A stretch of DNA of 64,000 nt from a bacterium (GTDB lineage Bacteria > Calditrichota > Calditrichia > RBG-13-44-9 > J042), in assembly GCA_015485355.1 (NCBI GenBank), contig WFTQ01000025.1:32068-96067 (forward strand), read 5' to 3'. Under the pieces are notes generated by a model. It was not told the origin of the DNA. It saw only the letters and a program-made list of their open reading frames with translations, and made no database searches. The position numbers and the translations under genes are program-made. Positions within the stretch are counted from its first letter, which is position 1; the number at the start of each line of letters is the position of its first letter. Shown here one piece after another: positions 54,522 to 62,634 of this stretch.

Positions 54522-54595
54522 GCCCCCTTAGCTCAGGAGGATAGAGCATCGGATTCCTAATCCGAGGGTCGGGTGTTCGAGTCACCCAGGGGGCA
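54522..54595 (+). tRNA. tRNA-Arg(CCU)
   Basis: Acceptor GCCCCCT/AGGGGGC with discriminator A, anticodon stem TCGGA/TCCGA, loop TTCCTAA with anticodon CCU (54556-54558), T-arm GGGTG/CACCC. CCA is not encoded. Reads AGG. Confidence 0.95.
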
Positions 54596-54757
54596 CAAGT
54601 ATGCGGTCGATTGGAGACGGTTTCGGCCGCCCGACATCCGTAAGCAGGGAATACGGCAGCCGATAATTTCGTTTGCGGCTTGCATTATTCTGATCCTTGC
54701 GATAAATTCCGGCGCGCTTTTAGATGGTAGTCTGGTGAACAAAGGAGACCAACGCCC

Positions 54758-55438
54758 ATGGCGAATCCCAGGAGAAAGTTATCCAAAAAGGAACTGAAAG
54801 AAGACCGGTTTGTGCTGGCGGTATTGCGAGCCCGGGAGATAGTGGAGGAGCATGCCCGTACCATCCTTTACGGTATTTTAGGAATTCTGGTGGTTTTTTT
54901 ACTGGCGTCGTTTTATTCCCAATCGAAAAAGAAGGCCCAGGAAGAGGCTTCGGTATTATTGAGTGAGGCCCAGGTGGCCCTGGGGCAGGGGGACGAAAAC
55001 GCCGCCATCGCCAAATTGAACGATCTCAGCGATCGTTACGAAGGGACACCCTCTGCCGGATACGCAACATTTTTATTGGGCAAGCTGTATTGGCAAAAAA
55101 ACGATACCTTGAAGGCAAAGACCTATTTTAAGCGTTATATCGATGACTATGCCGATGATACATTCTTGACCCAGGCCGCCCTGGCGGGATACGCCGACTG
55201 TTTGATACTGGAGAAAAATTACCCCGAAGCGGCCCGTTATTATGAGCGAGCGGCGAAAGTGAATCCGGAGTTTCCCGAGGCGCCGGTGTATCTCTACAGC
55301 GCGGCTATGGCATACAGGGACGCCGGAGCACTGGACAAAGCCCGCAAAATGTTGGACCGGATTCTGGAAAAATATCCCGATTCCCCCTATCGGGAAAAGG
55401 CGGAACTGTTGATGGCGCAGATTCGTTTGCAATCTTGA
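54758..55438 (+). CDS. Membrane-anchored tetratricopeptide-repeat protein
   Basis: A basic cytoplasmic N-terminus of ~35 residues is followed by one transmembrane helix (TILYGILGILVVFLLASF) and four to five TPR-like repeats facing the periplasm (ALGQGDENAAIAKLNDLS, LYWQKNDTLKAKTYFKRYI, LEKNYPEAARYYERAAKV, YRDAGALDKARKMLDRIL). The layout resembles YfgM/YbgF-type envelope proteins that assist outer-membrane biogenesis. AAAGGAG precedes the ATG at a longish spacing. Nothing in the neighbourhood fixes a specific function. Confidence 0.85.
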   Translation: MANPRRKLSKKELKEDRFVLAVLRAREIVEEHARTILYGILGILVVFLLASFYSQSKKKAQEEASVLLSEAQVALGQGDENAAIAKLNDLSDRYEGTPSAGYATFLLGKLYWQKNDTLKAKTYFKRYIDDYADDTFLTQAALAGYADCLILEKNYPEAARYYERAAKVNPEFPEAPVYLYSAAMAYRDAGALDKARKMLDRILEKYPDSPYREKAELLMAQIRLQS

Positions 55439-55559
55439 TATCCGCCCTACCCCGCGGCCTCCCGATATTGACCGTAATCGAACAGCGATGAGGCCGAATA
55501 CGAGACCCGGCGCCCGAAGCACCCTATTTCACCGGCCGGTCGAACGGGAAGCTTCCCTG

Positions 55560-56519
55560 TCAGTCTTCCACCCGTAATTGACCGTTCTCCAGCAGCGGGC
55601 GCCCATCGATGATCAGGGTCGGCGAGGTGATAATACCGTCCACATGGAAAGGCACATTCACCGTCCCTCCCATGGACACATTGTTCCCCAGGGCCAGATG
55701 CACGGTTCCCAAAACCTTTTCGTCTTCCAGAATTTTACCGGTGATTTTAGCCATGTAATTGGTCCCCACGCCCAATTCGGCCAGATTCCGTGCCGCCGGA
55801 CCCACCTGTTGGAGTTTGGCTTCCAGTTGCCGGGCTTCCCTTCCTCCCTCGATCTTCACGGCCATGCCCTGTTCCACAGTAATACGAATGGGTTCCTGCA
55901 CCAGGCCGATGCCCGCCATCGAGCCGTCCACCACAAACACCCCTTCGGCCTTGCCTTCCTGGGGCATCAGGTAAGCCTCTCCGGAGGGGAGATTGCCGAA
56001 TGTGCCTCGTTCCAGGATGAGTCCGGTGGAAGCGATGGCGACGCTCCCTTCGATGGGCAGGGTGATGTCGGTTCCGTTGTTGCTGGTGAGGTGGGCTGTT
56101 TTGCCCTTGCTAAGAATGTCCCGAACCCGATAGGTGAGACGGGCCACCCGATGGTAATCGGCGCGCATGGTCCGGATCATCACCTCCTCGGTAATGCCCG
56201 GCATGGTCCCCACGCGTGCCCCTGCCCGGCAGGCGTTGCGCCGGGCAGGGGTATGAGTGATGGAGGTGGAAGTAGCCGCTATCACGACTTCCACCCGTTT
56301 CATCATCTCCGCCACAGCCTCCGGAGGTTCTTCGCCGTTGGTCCGGCGGGGAATCATCTCCAGCATGAATACTTCCTGACACAAATCGACACACACATCG
56401 AACAGTGCCTGACCGATTTTACGGGTGGGCGTATCGGTGACCACTAAAACCTGCTCATGGTTTTGAATGCCCATACAATCCCTGGCCGCAATGAGGGCCG
56501 CTTCGTGTAAAGCATCCAT
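55560..56519 (-). CDS. M29-like aminopeptidase / NicX-family metalloprotein
   Basis: 319-residue protein of the superfamily joining aminopeptidase T-type (M29) peptidases and 2,5-dihydroxypyridine dioxygenase NicX. A Rossmann-like N-terminal half (EQVLVVTDTPTRKIGQALF) leads to the metal-binding C-terminal half with GNLPSGEAYLMPQEG (Glu), LGTVHLALGNN (His) and VPFHVDGI (His, Asp). Because no pyridine-degradation gene is present, peptidase is the likelier role. It is transcribed away from the small hypothetical gene at 56794. Confidence 0.8.
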   Translation of the reverse strand: MDALHEAALIAARDCMGIQNHEQVLVVTDTPTRKIGQALFDVCVDLCQEVFMLEMIPRRTNGEEPPEAVAEMMKRVEVVIAATSTSITHTPARRNACRAGARVGTMPGITEEVMIRTMRADYHRVARLTYRVRDILSKGKTAHLTSNNGTDITLPIEGSVAIASTGLILERGTFGNLPSGEAYLMPQEGKAEGVFVVDGSMAGIGLVQEPIRITVEQGMAVKIEGGREARQLEAKLQQVGPAARNLAELGVGTNYMAKITGKILEDEKVLGTVHLALGNNVSMGGTVNVPFHVDGIITSPTLIIDGRPLLENGQLRVED

Positions 56520-56793
56520 CGTATTTCCTTTCCCGTTTTATTTTGCCGTATTCCCATTGGTGTCCTCTCTGTTATCCCCCCGGCTTCAGATTTTAGCGAA
56601 CTTTTTACGGGATTGTAAGGGCAATTTTAAAAATTTTAGGGGCAACAATGGATCCTCAACGTTTGGGCCATTGGAAACGATATATGAAGAAGAGAGTTAG
56701 AAAAAGTCGGGCAGGGACGCAAAATCCGCCCAATTAAAGCTTGATATAATAAAAAAGAATCTTTAGTTTGAACCATAGGGAGAGGAAAGACGT
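56520..56793. other. Divergent intergenic region with extended -10 promoter
   Basis: About 275 bp. TGATATAAT at 56742-56750 is an extended -10 element directed at the gene at 56794; no -35 is needed for such promoters. A degenerate TTTTAGGGGCAAC near 56632 slightly resembles the DtxR-type motif found elsewhere in the window, but too weakly to call. Confidence 0.5.
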
Positions 56794-57048
56794 ATGCAAT
56801 GGACACCCGAATTGCTGGAAGAAAACCGCAAGTTACGGCGGTTGCGGCTTATGGTGGATTTTACCATTCAACTGTTGTATCAGGACAGCGATCTGACCTT
56901 GTCTCAGGGATTGATGCATATCCGCGCTGCCCGTAGATACGCCGAATCGCTTTTCCCGGGTAAAGGCGAGGTGTTTGATCTTATCTACAAGCCCCGCATG
57001 CTTCGTGTCCTGCACGAACGGGGTCTGTTAAATAACAATTCGAATTGA
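56794..57048 (+). CDS. Conserved-looking hypothetical protein
   Basis: 84-residue soluble, helical, basic protein (MQWTPELLEENRKLRRLRLM, then the segment beginning LTLSQGLMHIRAARRYAESL). I do not recognise the family. Support as a gene comes from GGGAGAGG upstream, a good extended -10 promoter and a compact frame ending before rel. It lies 62 bp upstream of the (p)ppGpp synthetase gene in the same direction and may share its transcript. Confidence 0.65.
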   Translation: MQWTPELLEENRKLRRLRLMVDFTIQLLYQDSDLTLSQGLMHIRAARRYAESLFPGKGEVFDLIYKPRMLRVLHERGLLNNNSN

Positions 57049-57110
57049 TTTCGTAAGTTCTTTTGTTGTAATAACGGGACGATCGAACGGAGAAATAAAC
57101 GTTTTTACTT

Positions 57111-59336
57111 ATGCTGACTATCGATGTGACAGAAGAAAAATATGTGAGATTGAAGGAGCAGTTTGATCCTTTTTTTCGGCAATTGTTGGAAAAAATCTGT
57201 GCCTACAATCCCAATTGCAATAAAGGATTGCTGACCCGAGCCTATGAATTTGGGCTCTGGGCTCATAAAGATCAGTACCGGTTTTCCGGCGAGCCCTATT
57301 TTGAACATTGTTTGAATGTGGCGGATATTCTGGCAGACATGCGCATGGACAGCACCACGATAGCAGCGGGGCTCCTGCACGATGTGGTGGAAGACACCGG
57401 ATTCACCCTGGAAGAAATTGAAGAAGAATTCGGCAAACAGGTCACCCGTCTGGTGGATGGGGTGACCAAGATTACCATTTTGAGTGGAAGGAAAAATTTG
57501 AGTTACGAGATGCGTCAGGCGGAAACGTTCCGCAAAATGTTGCTGTCCATGGCCAGAGACGTTCGGGTCATCATCATCAAATTTGCCGATCGGTTGCACA
57601 ACATGCGTACCCTTCAGCATTTACCAGCCAAAAACCGTTTGCGCATCGCCCTGGAAACCCGCGATGTGTACGCTCCTCTGGCCCATCGGTTCGGGATGCA
57701 TCAGGTGATGAGCGAGCTGGAGGATTTGGCCTTTAAATACCTGGAAAATAAGCAGTATGTGGAACTGGTCCGCCGGTTGAACCAAAAAAAAGAAGAACGC
57801 GAAGCCTACATCAGAACCGTCATCGACCCGATTAAAAACGAGTTGACCACCCATAAGATCAAGGCCGAAGTGACCGGACGGCCCAAACATCTTTACTCGA
57901 TTTACCGGAAAATGAAACTGCGGAACAAACCGTTGGAAGAAATCTACGACCTTTTCGCCATCCGAATCATCGTCAATAAAATAGAAGAATGCTACTATGT
58001 GCTGGGCCTGGTCCACAACCTCTACACTCCGGTGTTCGAACGGTTTAAAGATTATATATCCCGTCCCAAGTTCAACGGTTACCAGAGCCTGCACACCACG
58101 GTGGTGGATAAGACCGGGCATATGGTGGAGATTCAGATTCGCACCTGGGATATGCACCGAATAGCGGAGATGGGAATTGCGGCCCATTGGCGCTACAAGG
58201 AAGGAAAGCCGGATAAAAAGAAAGACGATATCGACTCCCGCCTCAGCTGGGTGCGGCAACTCTTGGAACAGTACAGCGACAGCGAAATGCAGGATGCTCA
58301 GGAATTCCTGGAATCGCTGAAGATCGATCTATACCAGGATGAGGTATTCGTGTTTACTCCCAAGGGGGATGTCATTCGTCTGCCTCAGGGGGCCACCCCG
58401 GTGGATTTCGCCTTTGCCGTGCATACCAATATTGGCATGCATTGCATCGGCGCCAAGGTGAATGGGCGTATTGTACCCCTCAAATATCAGTTGCGCTCCG
58501 GCGATCTGGTGGAAATTATCACCAGTGTCAATCAACACCCGCATCAGGATTGGTTGACCTTTGTCAAGACCAGTAAGGCGCGCCATCATATCCGCAAATA
58601 TTTGCGGGAGGTTCAGTTCGAGCACAGTGTCAAGCTGGGCGAAGAGATCATTACCAAGTACTTCAAGCGGTTTCGCATCAAGCTTACCGAGGAGAAATTC
58701 AGGGAGGTGGCGACAAAGCTCAATTTTGAGGATCCCACCAATTTAAAGGCGGCAGTGGGTCGGGGGGAAGTATCGATAGAAAAATTGTTGGGCGTGGTTT
58801 CCGAGGATCAACCTCGGGGGGAAAAGGCTTCCATTTTTTCGAAGATCTTGAGGCGCAACAAAAAACATTCGGCGATCCAGGTGGAAGGCATCGACAACAT
58901 CGTGGTCCACATTGGCAAATGTTGTCAGCCGGTGCCGGGGGATGATATTATCGGCTATATCACCCGGGGGAAGGGAGTCACCATTCATCGGGTCCACTGT
59001 CCCAACATGCAGCGGCTGGTGGATAAGAAAGACCGGACCATTCAGGTGAATTGGACCGTCGAGGCGGAGGAGGAGTTTCGGGTGCAGCTGGCCATTCTGG
59101 GAGAAGAGCGTAAAAACCTGTTGCGGGACATTACCCAGGCCATCGCCAATCACAATACCAACATCTTGCATGTGGATTTGCGCGTAAAAGACAAACTGGT
59201 CAAAGGAAAAATTATCATCGAGGTCAAAAATTTACCCCATCTCACCCGGGTCATTCATTCCATCAATAAGATCAAAGGCATCTTGAATGTAGAGCGTATT
59301 GAGGCCGCCGTTCGAAGCCGAAAAAAACTTAATTGA
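57111..59336 (+). CDS. rel: Bifunctional (p)ppGpp synthetase/hydrolase (RelA/SpoT family)
   Basis: Controls the stringent response. The N-terminal hydrolase domain keeps its metal site (His52, His66, His90-Asp91 in GLLHDVVEDTGF), so hydrolysis should be active. The synthetase domain has HLYSIYRKMKLRNKPL, RPKFNGYQSLHTTVV and IQIRTWDMHRIAEMGIAAHW. A TGS domain (VFVFTPKGDVIRLPQGATPV) and a C-terminal ACT domain follow. 741 aa, the usual length for long RSH proteins. greA begins 9 bp downstream. Confidence 0.97.
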   Translation: MLTIDVTEEKYVRLKEQFDPFFRQLLEKICAYNPNCNKGLLTRAYEFGLWAHKDQYRFSGEPYFEHCLNVADILADMRMDSTTIAAGLLHDVVEDTGFTLEEIEEEFGKQVTRLVDGVTKITILSGRKNLSYEMRQAETFRKMLLSMARDVRVIIIKFADRLHNMRTLQHLPAKNRLRIALETRDVYAPLAHRFGMHQVMSELEDLAFKYLENKQYVELVRRLNQKKEEREAYIRTVIDPIKNELTTHKIKAEVTGRPKHLYSIYRKMKLRNKPLEEIYDLFAIRIIVNKIEECYYVLGLVHNLYTPVFERFKDYISRPKFNGYQSLHTTVVDKTGHMVEIQIRTWDMHRIAEMGIAAHWRYKEGKPDKKKDDIDSRLSWVRQLLEQYSDSEMQDAQEFLESLKIDLYQDEVFVFTPKGDVIRLPQGATPVDFAFAVHTNIGMHCIGAKVNGRIVPLKYQLRSGDLVEIITSVNQHPHQDWLTFVKTSKARHHIRKYLREVQFEHSVKLGEEIITKYFKRFRIKLTEEKFREVATKLNFEDPTNLKAAVGRGEVSIEKLLGVVSEDQPRGEKASIFSKILRRNKKHSAIQVEGIDNIVVHIGKCCQPVPGDDIIGYITRGKGVTIHRVHCPNMQRLVDKKDRTIQVNWTVEAEEEFRVQLAILGEERKNLLRDITQAIANHNTNILHVDLRVKDKLVKGKIIIEVKNLPHLTRVIHSINKIKGILNVERIEAAVRSRKKLN

Positions 59337-59345
59337 GGAGGATAT

Positions 59346-59825
59346 ATGGCTGGATTTATCTATCTTTCTCAGGAAGGATACGATAAGTTGAAAAAGGAAC
59401 TGGAGGAATTAAAGTCGGTAAAGCGTCCCGAAATCGCCCAGAAGATTTCCGAGGCACGGGATTTTGGGGATTTACGGGAGAATGCCGAATATCACGCCGC
59501 CAAAGAGGCTATGGCTTTGTTGGAAAATCGCATCGCCCAGCTGGAGGAAACGCTGCGTCGGGCCAAAATCATTAACAAGAAAGACCTGAGTGAGGGGCAG
59601 GTTTCCATATATACCACCGTGTTATTGAAAGATCTGGTGAGAAATCAGCAGGTGCAATACACCCTGGTGTCTCCGGAAGAGTCCGATTTTAAACAGAAAA
59701 AAATCTCCACCACCTCGCCCGTGGGCAAGGCCCTTCTGGGCAAAAAGGTGGGAGATGTGGTGGAGATTCAGGTGCCTGCCGGTACCCTGAAATATGAGGT
59801 ACTGGAAATAAAGCTTTCCATATAA
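59346..59825 (+). CDS. greA: Transcription elongation factor GreA
   Basis: Rescues backtracked RNA polymerase by stimulating transcript cleavage. The N-terminal coiled coil carries the acidic catalytic tip in EARDFGDLRENAEYHAAKE, and the C-terminal FKBP-like domain ends SPVGKALLGKKVGDVVEIQV. 159 aa, normal. GAGGA precedes the ATG; only 9 bp separate it from rel, consistent with one operon. A short inverted repeat (CAAACG/CGTTTG) followed by TTTG, 17 bp after the stop, is a weak terminator candidate. Confidence 0.97.
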   Translation: MAGFIYLSQEGYDKLKKELEELKSVKRPEIAQKISEARDFGDLRENAEYHAAKEAMALLENRIAQLEETLRRAKIINKKDLSEGQVSIYTTVLLKDLVRNQQVQYTLVSPEESDFKQKKISTTSPVGKALLGKKVGDVVEIQVPAGTLKYEVLEIKLSI

Positions 59826-59887
59826 AGGGTGAAACTTTCCCCAAACGAATCCGTTTGTTTGAAAACCAAAACGATGAGGCCTAAAGC

Positions 59888-60544
59888 ATGACAGACACAT
59901 CCAGGGATGTCCCCAAAAAATTGTACCGTTCCCGCACCGATCGTTTTTTAGCCGGTGTGTGTGGCGGACTGGGAGAATATTTTAACGTCGATAGCAACTT
60001 GATTCGGTTGTTGTTTGTGGTTCTGGCCTTTATGGGAGGGGCGGGTGTTATCCTCTACCTGGCGGCCTTGATCATTGTGCCGGAAAACCCTCACCAGGCG
60101 GCCACGGCTCGCCGTAAAAGCAACCAGACCATGTTCTGGGCCCTGTTGCTGATCGCCCTGGGCGTCCTGCTGTTATTGCGTCAATTCGGTTTTTTCTATT
60201 CCTTCCATTTGCATCAATTCCCCTGGTCGGTGATCTGGGCCATCTTCCTGATTGGTATCGGATTGTTCCTGATTTTTTCCCAGCCTAAAAAAACGGCCGA
60301 TACCACCGCGGAAACCGACACCGAAACCGAACAAGAGGATAGCGGAGTAAAAATCTATCGCTCCCGAGAAGACCGGATGCTGGCAGGGGTTTGTGGCGGC
60401 ATCGCCCGATATTTTCATGTGGATGCGTCTTTAGTACGTTTGGCCTGGGTGCTGGTCAGTGTGGCCTCCATCGGCCTGGGGGTATTGGTCTACATCCTGC
60501 TGATTTTCGTCTTCCCCGAAGAACCCGGCGAGCAAACCGCATAA
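59888..60544 (+). CDS. Double PspC-domain membrane protein
   Basis: 218 residues with a PspC domain at each end: LYRSRTDRFLAGVCGGLGEY (about 14-70) and IYRSREDRMLAGVCGGIARY (about 155-212). Between them lie two more membrane segments like those of LiaF/DUF5668 proteins. PspC proteins sense and respond to envelope stress. Internal similarity of the two halves points to duplication. Co-directional with greA (62 bp gap) and followed 16 bp later by another small membrane protein, probably the same operon. Confidence 0.88.
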   Translation: MTDTSRDVPKKLYRSRTDRFLAGVCGGLGEYFNVDSNLIRLLFVVLAFMGGAGVILYLAALIIVPENPHQAATARRKSNQTMFWALLLIALGVLLLLRQFGFFYSFHLHQFPWSVIWAIFLIGIGLFLIFSQPKKTADTTAETDTETEQEDSGVKIYRSREDRMLAGVCGGIARYFHVDASLVRLAWVLVSVASIGLGVLVYILLIFVFPEEPGEQTA

Positions 60545-60560
60545 CCATGGGGGAACCTCC

Positions 60561-61106
60561 ATGCATTCCCATCACCAAAAAGCTTTGGGAATTTTCCTGG
60601 TCCTGGCCGGATTTCTGCTGCTCCTTCTGCCCTATACGGAACTGAACTGGTACTTTATGCGCAGCTACGGGTTTTTGCTGCTGGGTGCCGCGGGCTTGTG
60701 GCGCATCCTGTTTCTGAATTCCCGGCAGGGCGTGTATCTGGCATCGTTTCTGTTCCTGACAGGGCTCTATTTTCTGCTGGCCCAATGGGGAGTCTACGAC
60801 ATCAGTCGTGGGTTAACGATTTCCGTTATTACCCTCATCCTGGGGATCTGTTTTTATCCTCCCTTTTTCCTGAAAGCCCGGAAATGGGAATATCTCATCG
60901 TGGGGAATCTGGTGATAATGATGGGATTATTGTTCCTGATGCGGTACCTGGGTCTGATCCCATCCCGGGTACTGGTGAGAGTGGTGGATGATTACTGGCC
61001 GGTTTTCTTGATCATCATTGGACTGGCCCTGTTGATCCAGGCGTTGAGCCGTTCCCCGAAATTACCTGTTCGGGAGAAGAGGAATCTAACCCCGGGAACC
61101 TCTTGA
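60561..61106 (+). CDS. LiaI/DUF5668-like multi-pass membrane protein
   Basis: 181 residues with about six hydrophobic helices in three hairpins, each of the LiaI type (FLVLAGFLLLLLPYTE; FLFLTGLYFLLAQWGVYDI; YWPVFLIIIGLALLIQAL). The recurring pattern 'WPVxLIxxGxxLL' is shared with the middle of the adjacent PspC protein. Presumed to act in envelope-stress sensing with its neighbour. No catalytic motif. 16-bp spacing from the upstream stop. Confidence 0.75.
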   Translation: MHSHHQKALGIFLVLAGFLLLLLPYTELNWYFMRSYGFLLLGAAGLWRILFLNSRQGVYLASFLFLTGLYFLLAQWGVYDISRGLTISVITLILGICFYPPFFLKARKWEYLIVGNLVIMMGLLFLMRYLGLIPSRVLVRVVDDYWPVFLIIIGLALLIQALSRSPKLPVREKRNLTPGTS

Positions 61107-61449
61107 AGCGATCCCGCTGACCGGGATGAACCTCCCGGTTCCGTGGTGAGGAGGACCCTATTTCGTATCCGGTGAGAAACCGTTAGGCGAAGACGGGCCA
61201 CCACAATCCGGTACCCGCAACCCTAATTCCTTGACGGCATCGGCGGGTTCCGTCCGTGCGTGCCGATAGAGGTCCGACCACCGGTTTCAGGGGCAATGGC
61301 CGCTCTGGACCGGGGGGCTGCACTGGATATAGACTTTTCCCCCGCAAAACCTGAAGGCATGGTGGAAGACCGAAAGAAAACGTTGGGACGACAGTGGTAT
61401 TCCGCTGAAAAGGGACATCCAACCTCCGTCACCGTCCCTCCTGGCACAC
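61107..61449. other. Convergent intergenic region, no gene seen
   Basis: About 340 bp of GC-rich sequence between the PspC operon and the terminator of the YHS operon, with several chance open frames but no ribosome-binding site or recognised protein. Confidence 0.5.
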
Positions 61450-61479
61450 AAAAAAAGGCGGGGAGGCGACCTCCCCACC
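61450..61479 (-). terminator. Rho-independent terminator of the YHS lipoprotein operon
   Basis: On the minus strand GGTGGGGAGG pairs with CCTCCCCGCC around a TCG loop (one T-G pair), followed by seven T (complement of 61450-61456). It starts about 28 nt after the YHS gene's stop. Confidence 0.85.
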
Positions 61480-61506
61480 CGGATACCGGCGCACTCAGCC
61501 GAAGGT

Positions 61507-61830
61507 TTAGTGCTGCATTTCCTTCATTTTTTCTTCCATGGCCGAAAGTTTTGCCTGAGGATCTTTCTTGAAGTTTTCTTTACAGTCCGCAGAACAGAAA
61601 CCGTAGAGCTTACCCTGATAAACGGCGGTATCTTTAACGGCTTCTGTGGTAAGTTTCATCCCACAATTGGGATCCGTGTTGGTCGCCAGCATATCGACAG
61701 AAATATCCATTTTGGCGGGGGCGGATTCTTGCATCATCTGATGCTCCATCTGCGCCTCTTGTTTTTCGCCGCCACAGGATGTTAATCCGATGGCCAGCAA
61801 CACGCTGCAAACGGCTGTTAACATTTTCAT
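61507..61830 (-). CDS. YHS-domain lipoprotein
   Basis: 107 residues: lipoprotein signal (MLTAVCSVLLAIGLTSCG, lipobox LTSC), a short Met/Gln/Glu-rich linker, then a YHS domain DPNCGMKL..LYGFCSADCKENFKKDP with the cysteines that bind heavy-metal ions in this family, and a charged tail. Likely an envelope metal-binding or metal-sensing protein. AGGAGGAGC precedes the ATG. It is the second gene of a two-gene operon behind another small lipoprotein and upstream of a good terminator, divergent from an ArsR-type regulator. Confidence 0.88.
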   Translation of the reverse strand: MKMLTAVCSVLLAIGLTSCGGEKQEAQMEHQMMQESAPAKMDISVDMLATNTDPNCGMKLTTEAVKDTAVYQGKLYGFCSADCKENFKKDPQAKLSAMEEKMKEMQH

Positions 61831-61867
61831 GGAGCTCCTCCTGGTATGTTTACGGTTTGTTTGGCTG

Positions 61868-62086
61868 TTATTTGGACGGTTCTTCGGCACCACCGGACTT
61901 TTCGCCACTCTGGAGGGTATCTCCCGTGGTCGAGGCTTCCGTACCGGCGGTGGGCTGTTCCTCCTGGGCCTGTTGCTGAACCTCCTGTTGGGCGGGTTGG
62001 GCTTCTTCGGCCGCCTCCTTCTGGCCCCCGCAGGAGTACCACATCATACCGGTGGCCAGCACTATAATCATCCATAGCTTCTTCAT
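61868..62086 (-). CDS. Small Gln/Glu/Ala-rich lipoprotein
   Basis: 72 residues: signal peptide MKKLWMIIVLATGMMWYSCG with a lipobox at Cys19, then a low-complexity tail rich in Gln, Glu, Ala and Thr with no folded domain evident. AAGGAGGAGG precedes the ATG. Promoter and candidate operators lie directly upstream. Function unknown; it may be a spacer or surface-exposed peptide partnering the YHS lipoprotein. Confidence 0.75.
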   Translation of the reverse strand: MKKLWMIIVLATGMMWYSCGGQKEAAEEAQPAQQEVQQQAQEEQPTAGTEASTTGDTLQSGEKSGGAEEPSK

Positions 62087-62102
62087 TTTGCCTCCTCCTT
62101 TT

Positions 62103-62146
62103 AATTTAGGACAGCCAAATTTAGAGCAGCCGAAGAAAAAAATCAA
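62103..62146 (-). promoter_or_regulatory. Promoter of the YHS operon covered by two copies of a DtxR-type motif
   Basis: On the minus strand TTGATT (62146-62141) and TAAATT (62123-62118) are 17 bp apart. AATTTAGGACAGCCAAA (62103-62119) and AATTTAGAGCAGCCGAA (62118-62134) are tandem copies, 14 of 17 positions equal, offset by 15 bp; one covers the -10 and half of the spacer, the other the transcription start region. Such placement predicts repression. Confidence 0.6.
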
Positions 62147-62204
62147 TAGGATATATGGGCCGGTTTCATTAATTTTAAAAGAAACTCAAACTCTATTGAC
62201 GGCG

Positions 62205-62555
62205 ATGAATCTGGTGGACTTCTTTAAAGCGCTGAGCGACGAAACACGATTGCGCATTATTAACCTGTTACTGAATGTCAGCTACCTGAGAGTCAGAGAT
62301 ATAGTGGAAGTGCTGCAACTCCCACAAAGCACCGTTTCCCGGCATCTGGCCATGTTAAAGCGACTGGGGTGGGTGGAAGATAAGAGGGTGGACATCTGGG
62401 TGCATTATCGGTTGAATCGCCGGCTGAATCACTCCCTCCTGTCGGCGTTGAAAGAGTTGTTTACCCATCATCTGGTGTTTCAAAACGATGTGAACCGGCT
62501 ACAACACAGGGAATCTTTCGGGACGGGCGGCACCGCACAAGAGAGCAATGGGTGA
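62205..62555 (+). CDS. ArsR/SmtB-family transcriptional regulator
   Basis: 116 residues. Winged helix-turn-helix: VDFFKALSDETRLRIINLLL, recognition helix QSTVSRHLAMLKRLGWVEDK, then the wing DIWVHYRL. No Cys-rich metal site (CxC) is visible, so the ligand may be something other than a soft metal. Divergent from the YHS lipoprotein operon, whose promoter carries the tandem motif; it could bind there in place of or together with the DtxR-type regulator. Start 62205 gives a canonical N-terminus; no strong ribosome-binding site is seen, and TTG 62196 is possible. Confidence 0.9.
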   Translation: MNLVDFFKALSDETRLRIINLLLNVSYLRVRDIVEVLQLPQSTVSRHLAMLKRLGWVEDKRVDIWVHYRLNRRLNHSLLSALKELFTHHLVFQNDVNRLQHRESFGTGGTAQESNG

Positions 62556-62634
62556 CGGCTTCCGGAAATCGAGTGATGGTGGGAACATGAAAGAAAAGAA
62601 CAAAATAGGTGGGTAAAAAACGAAGAGGGGGAAA

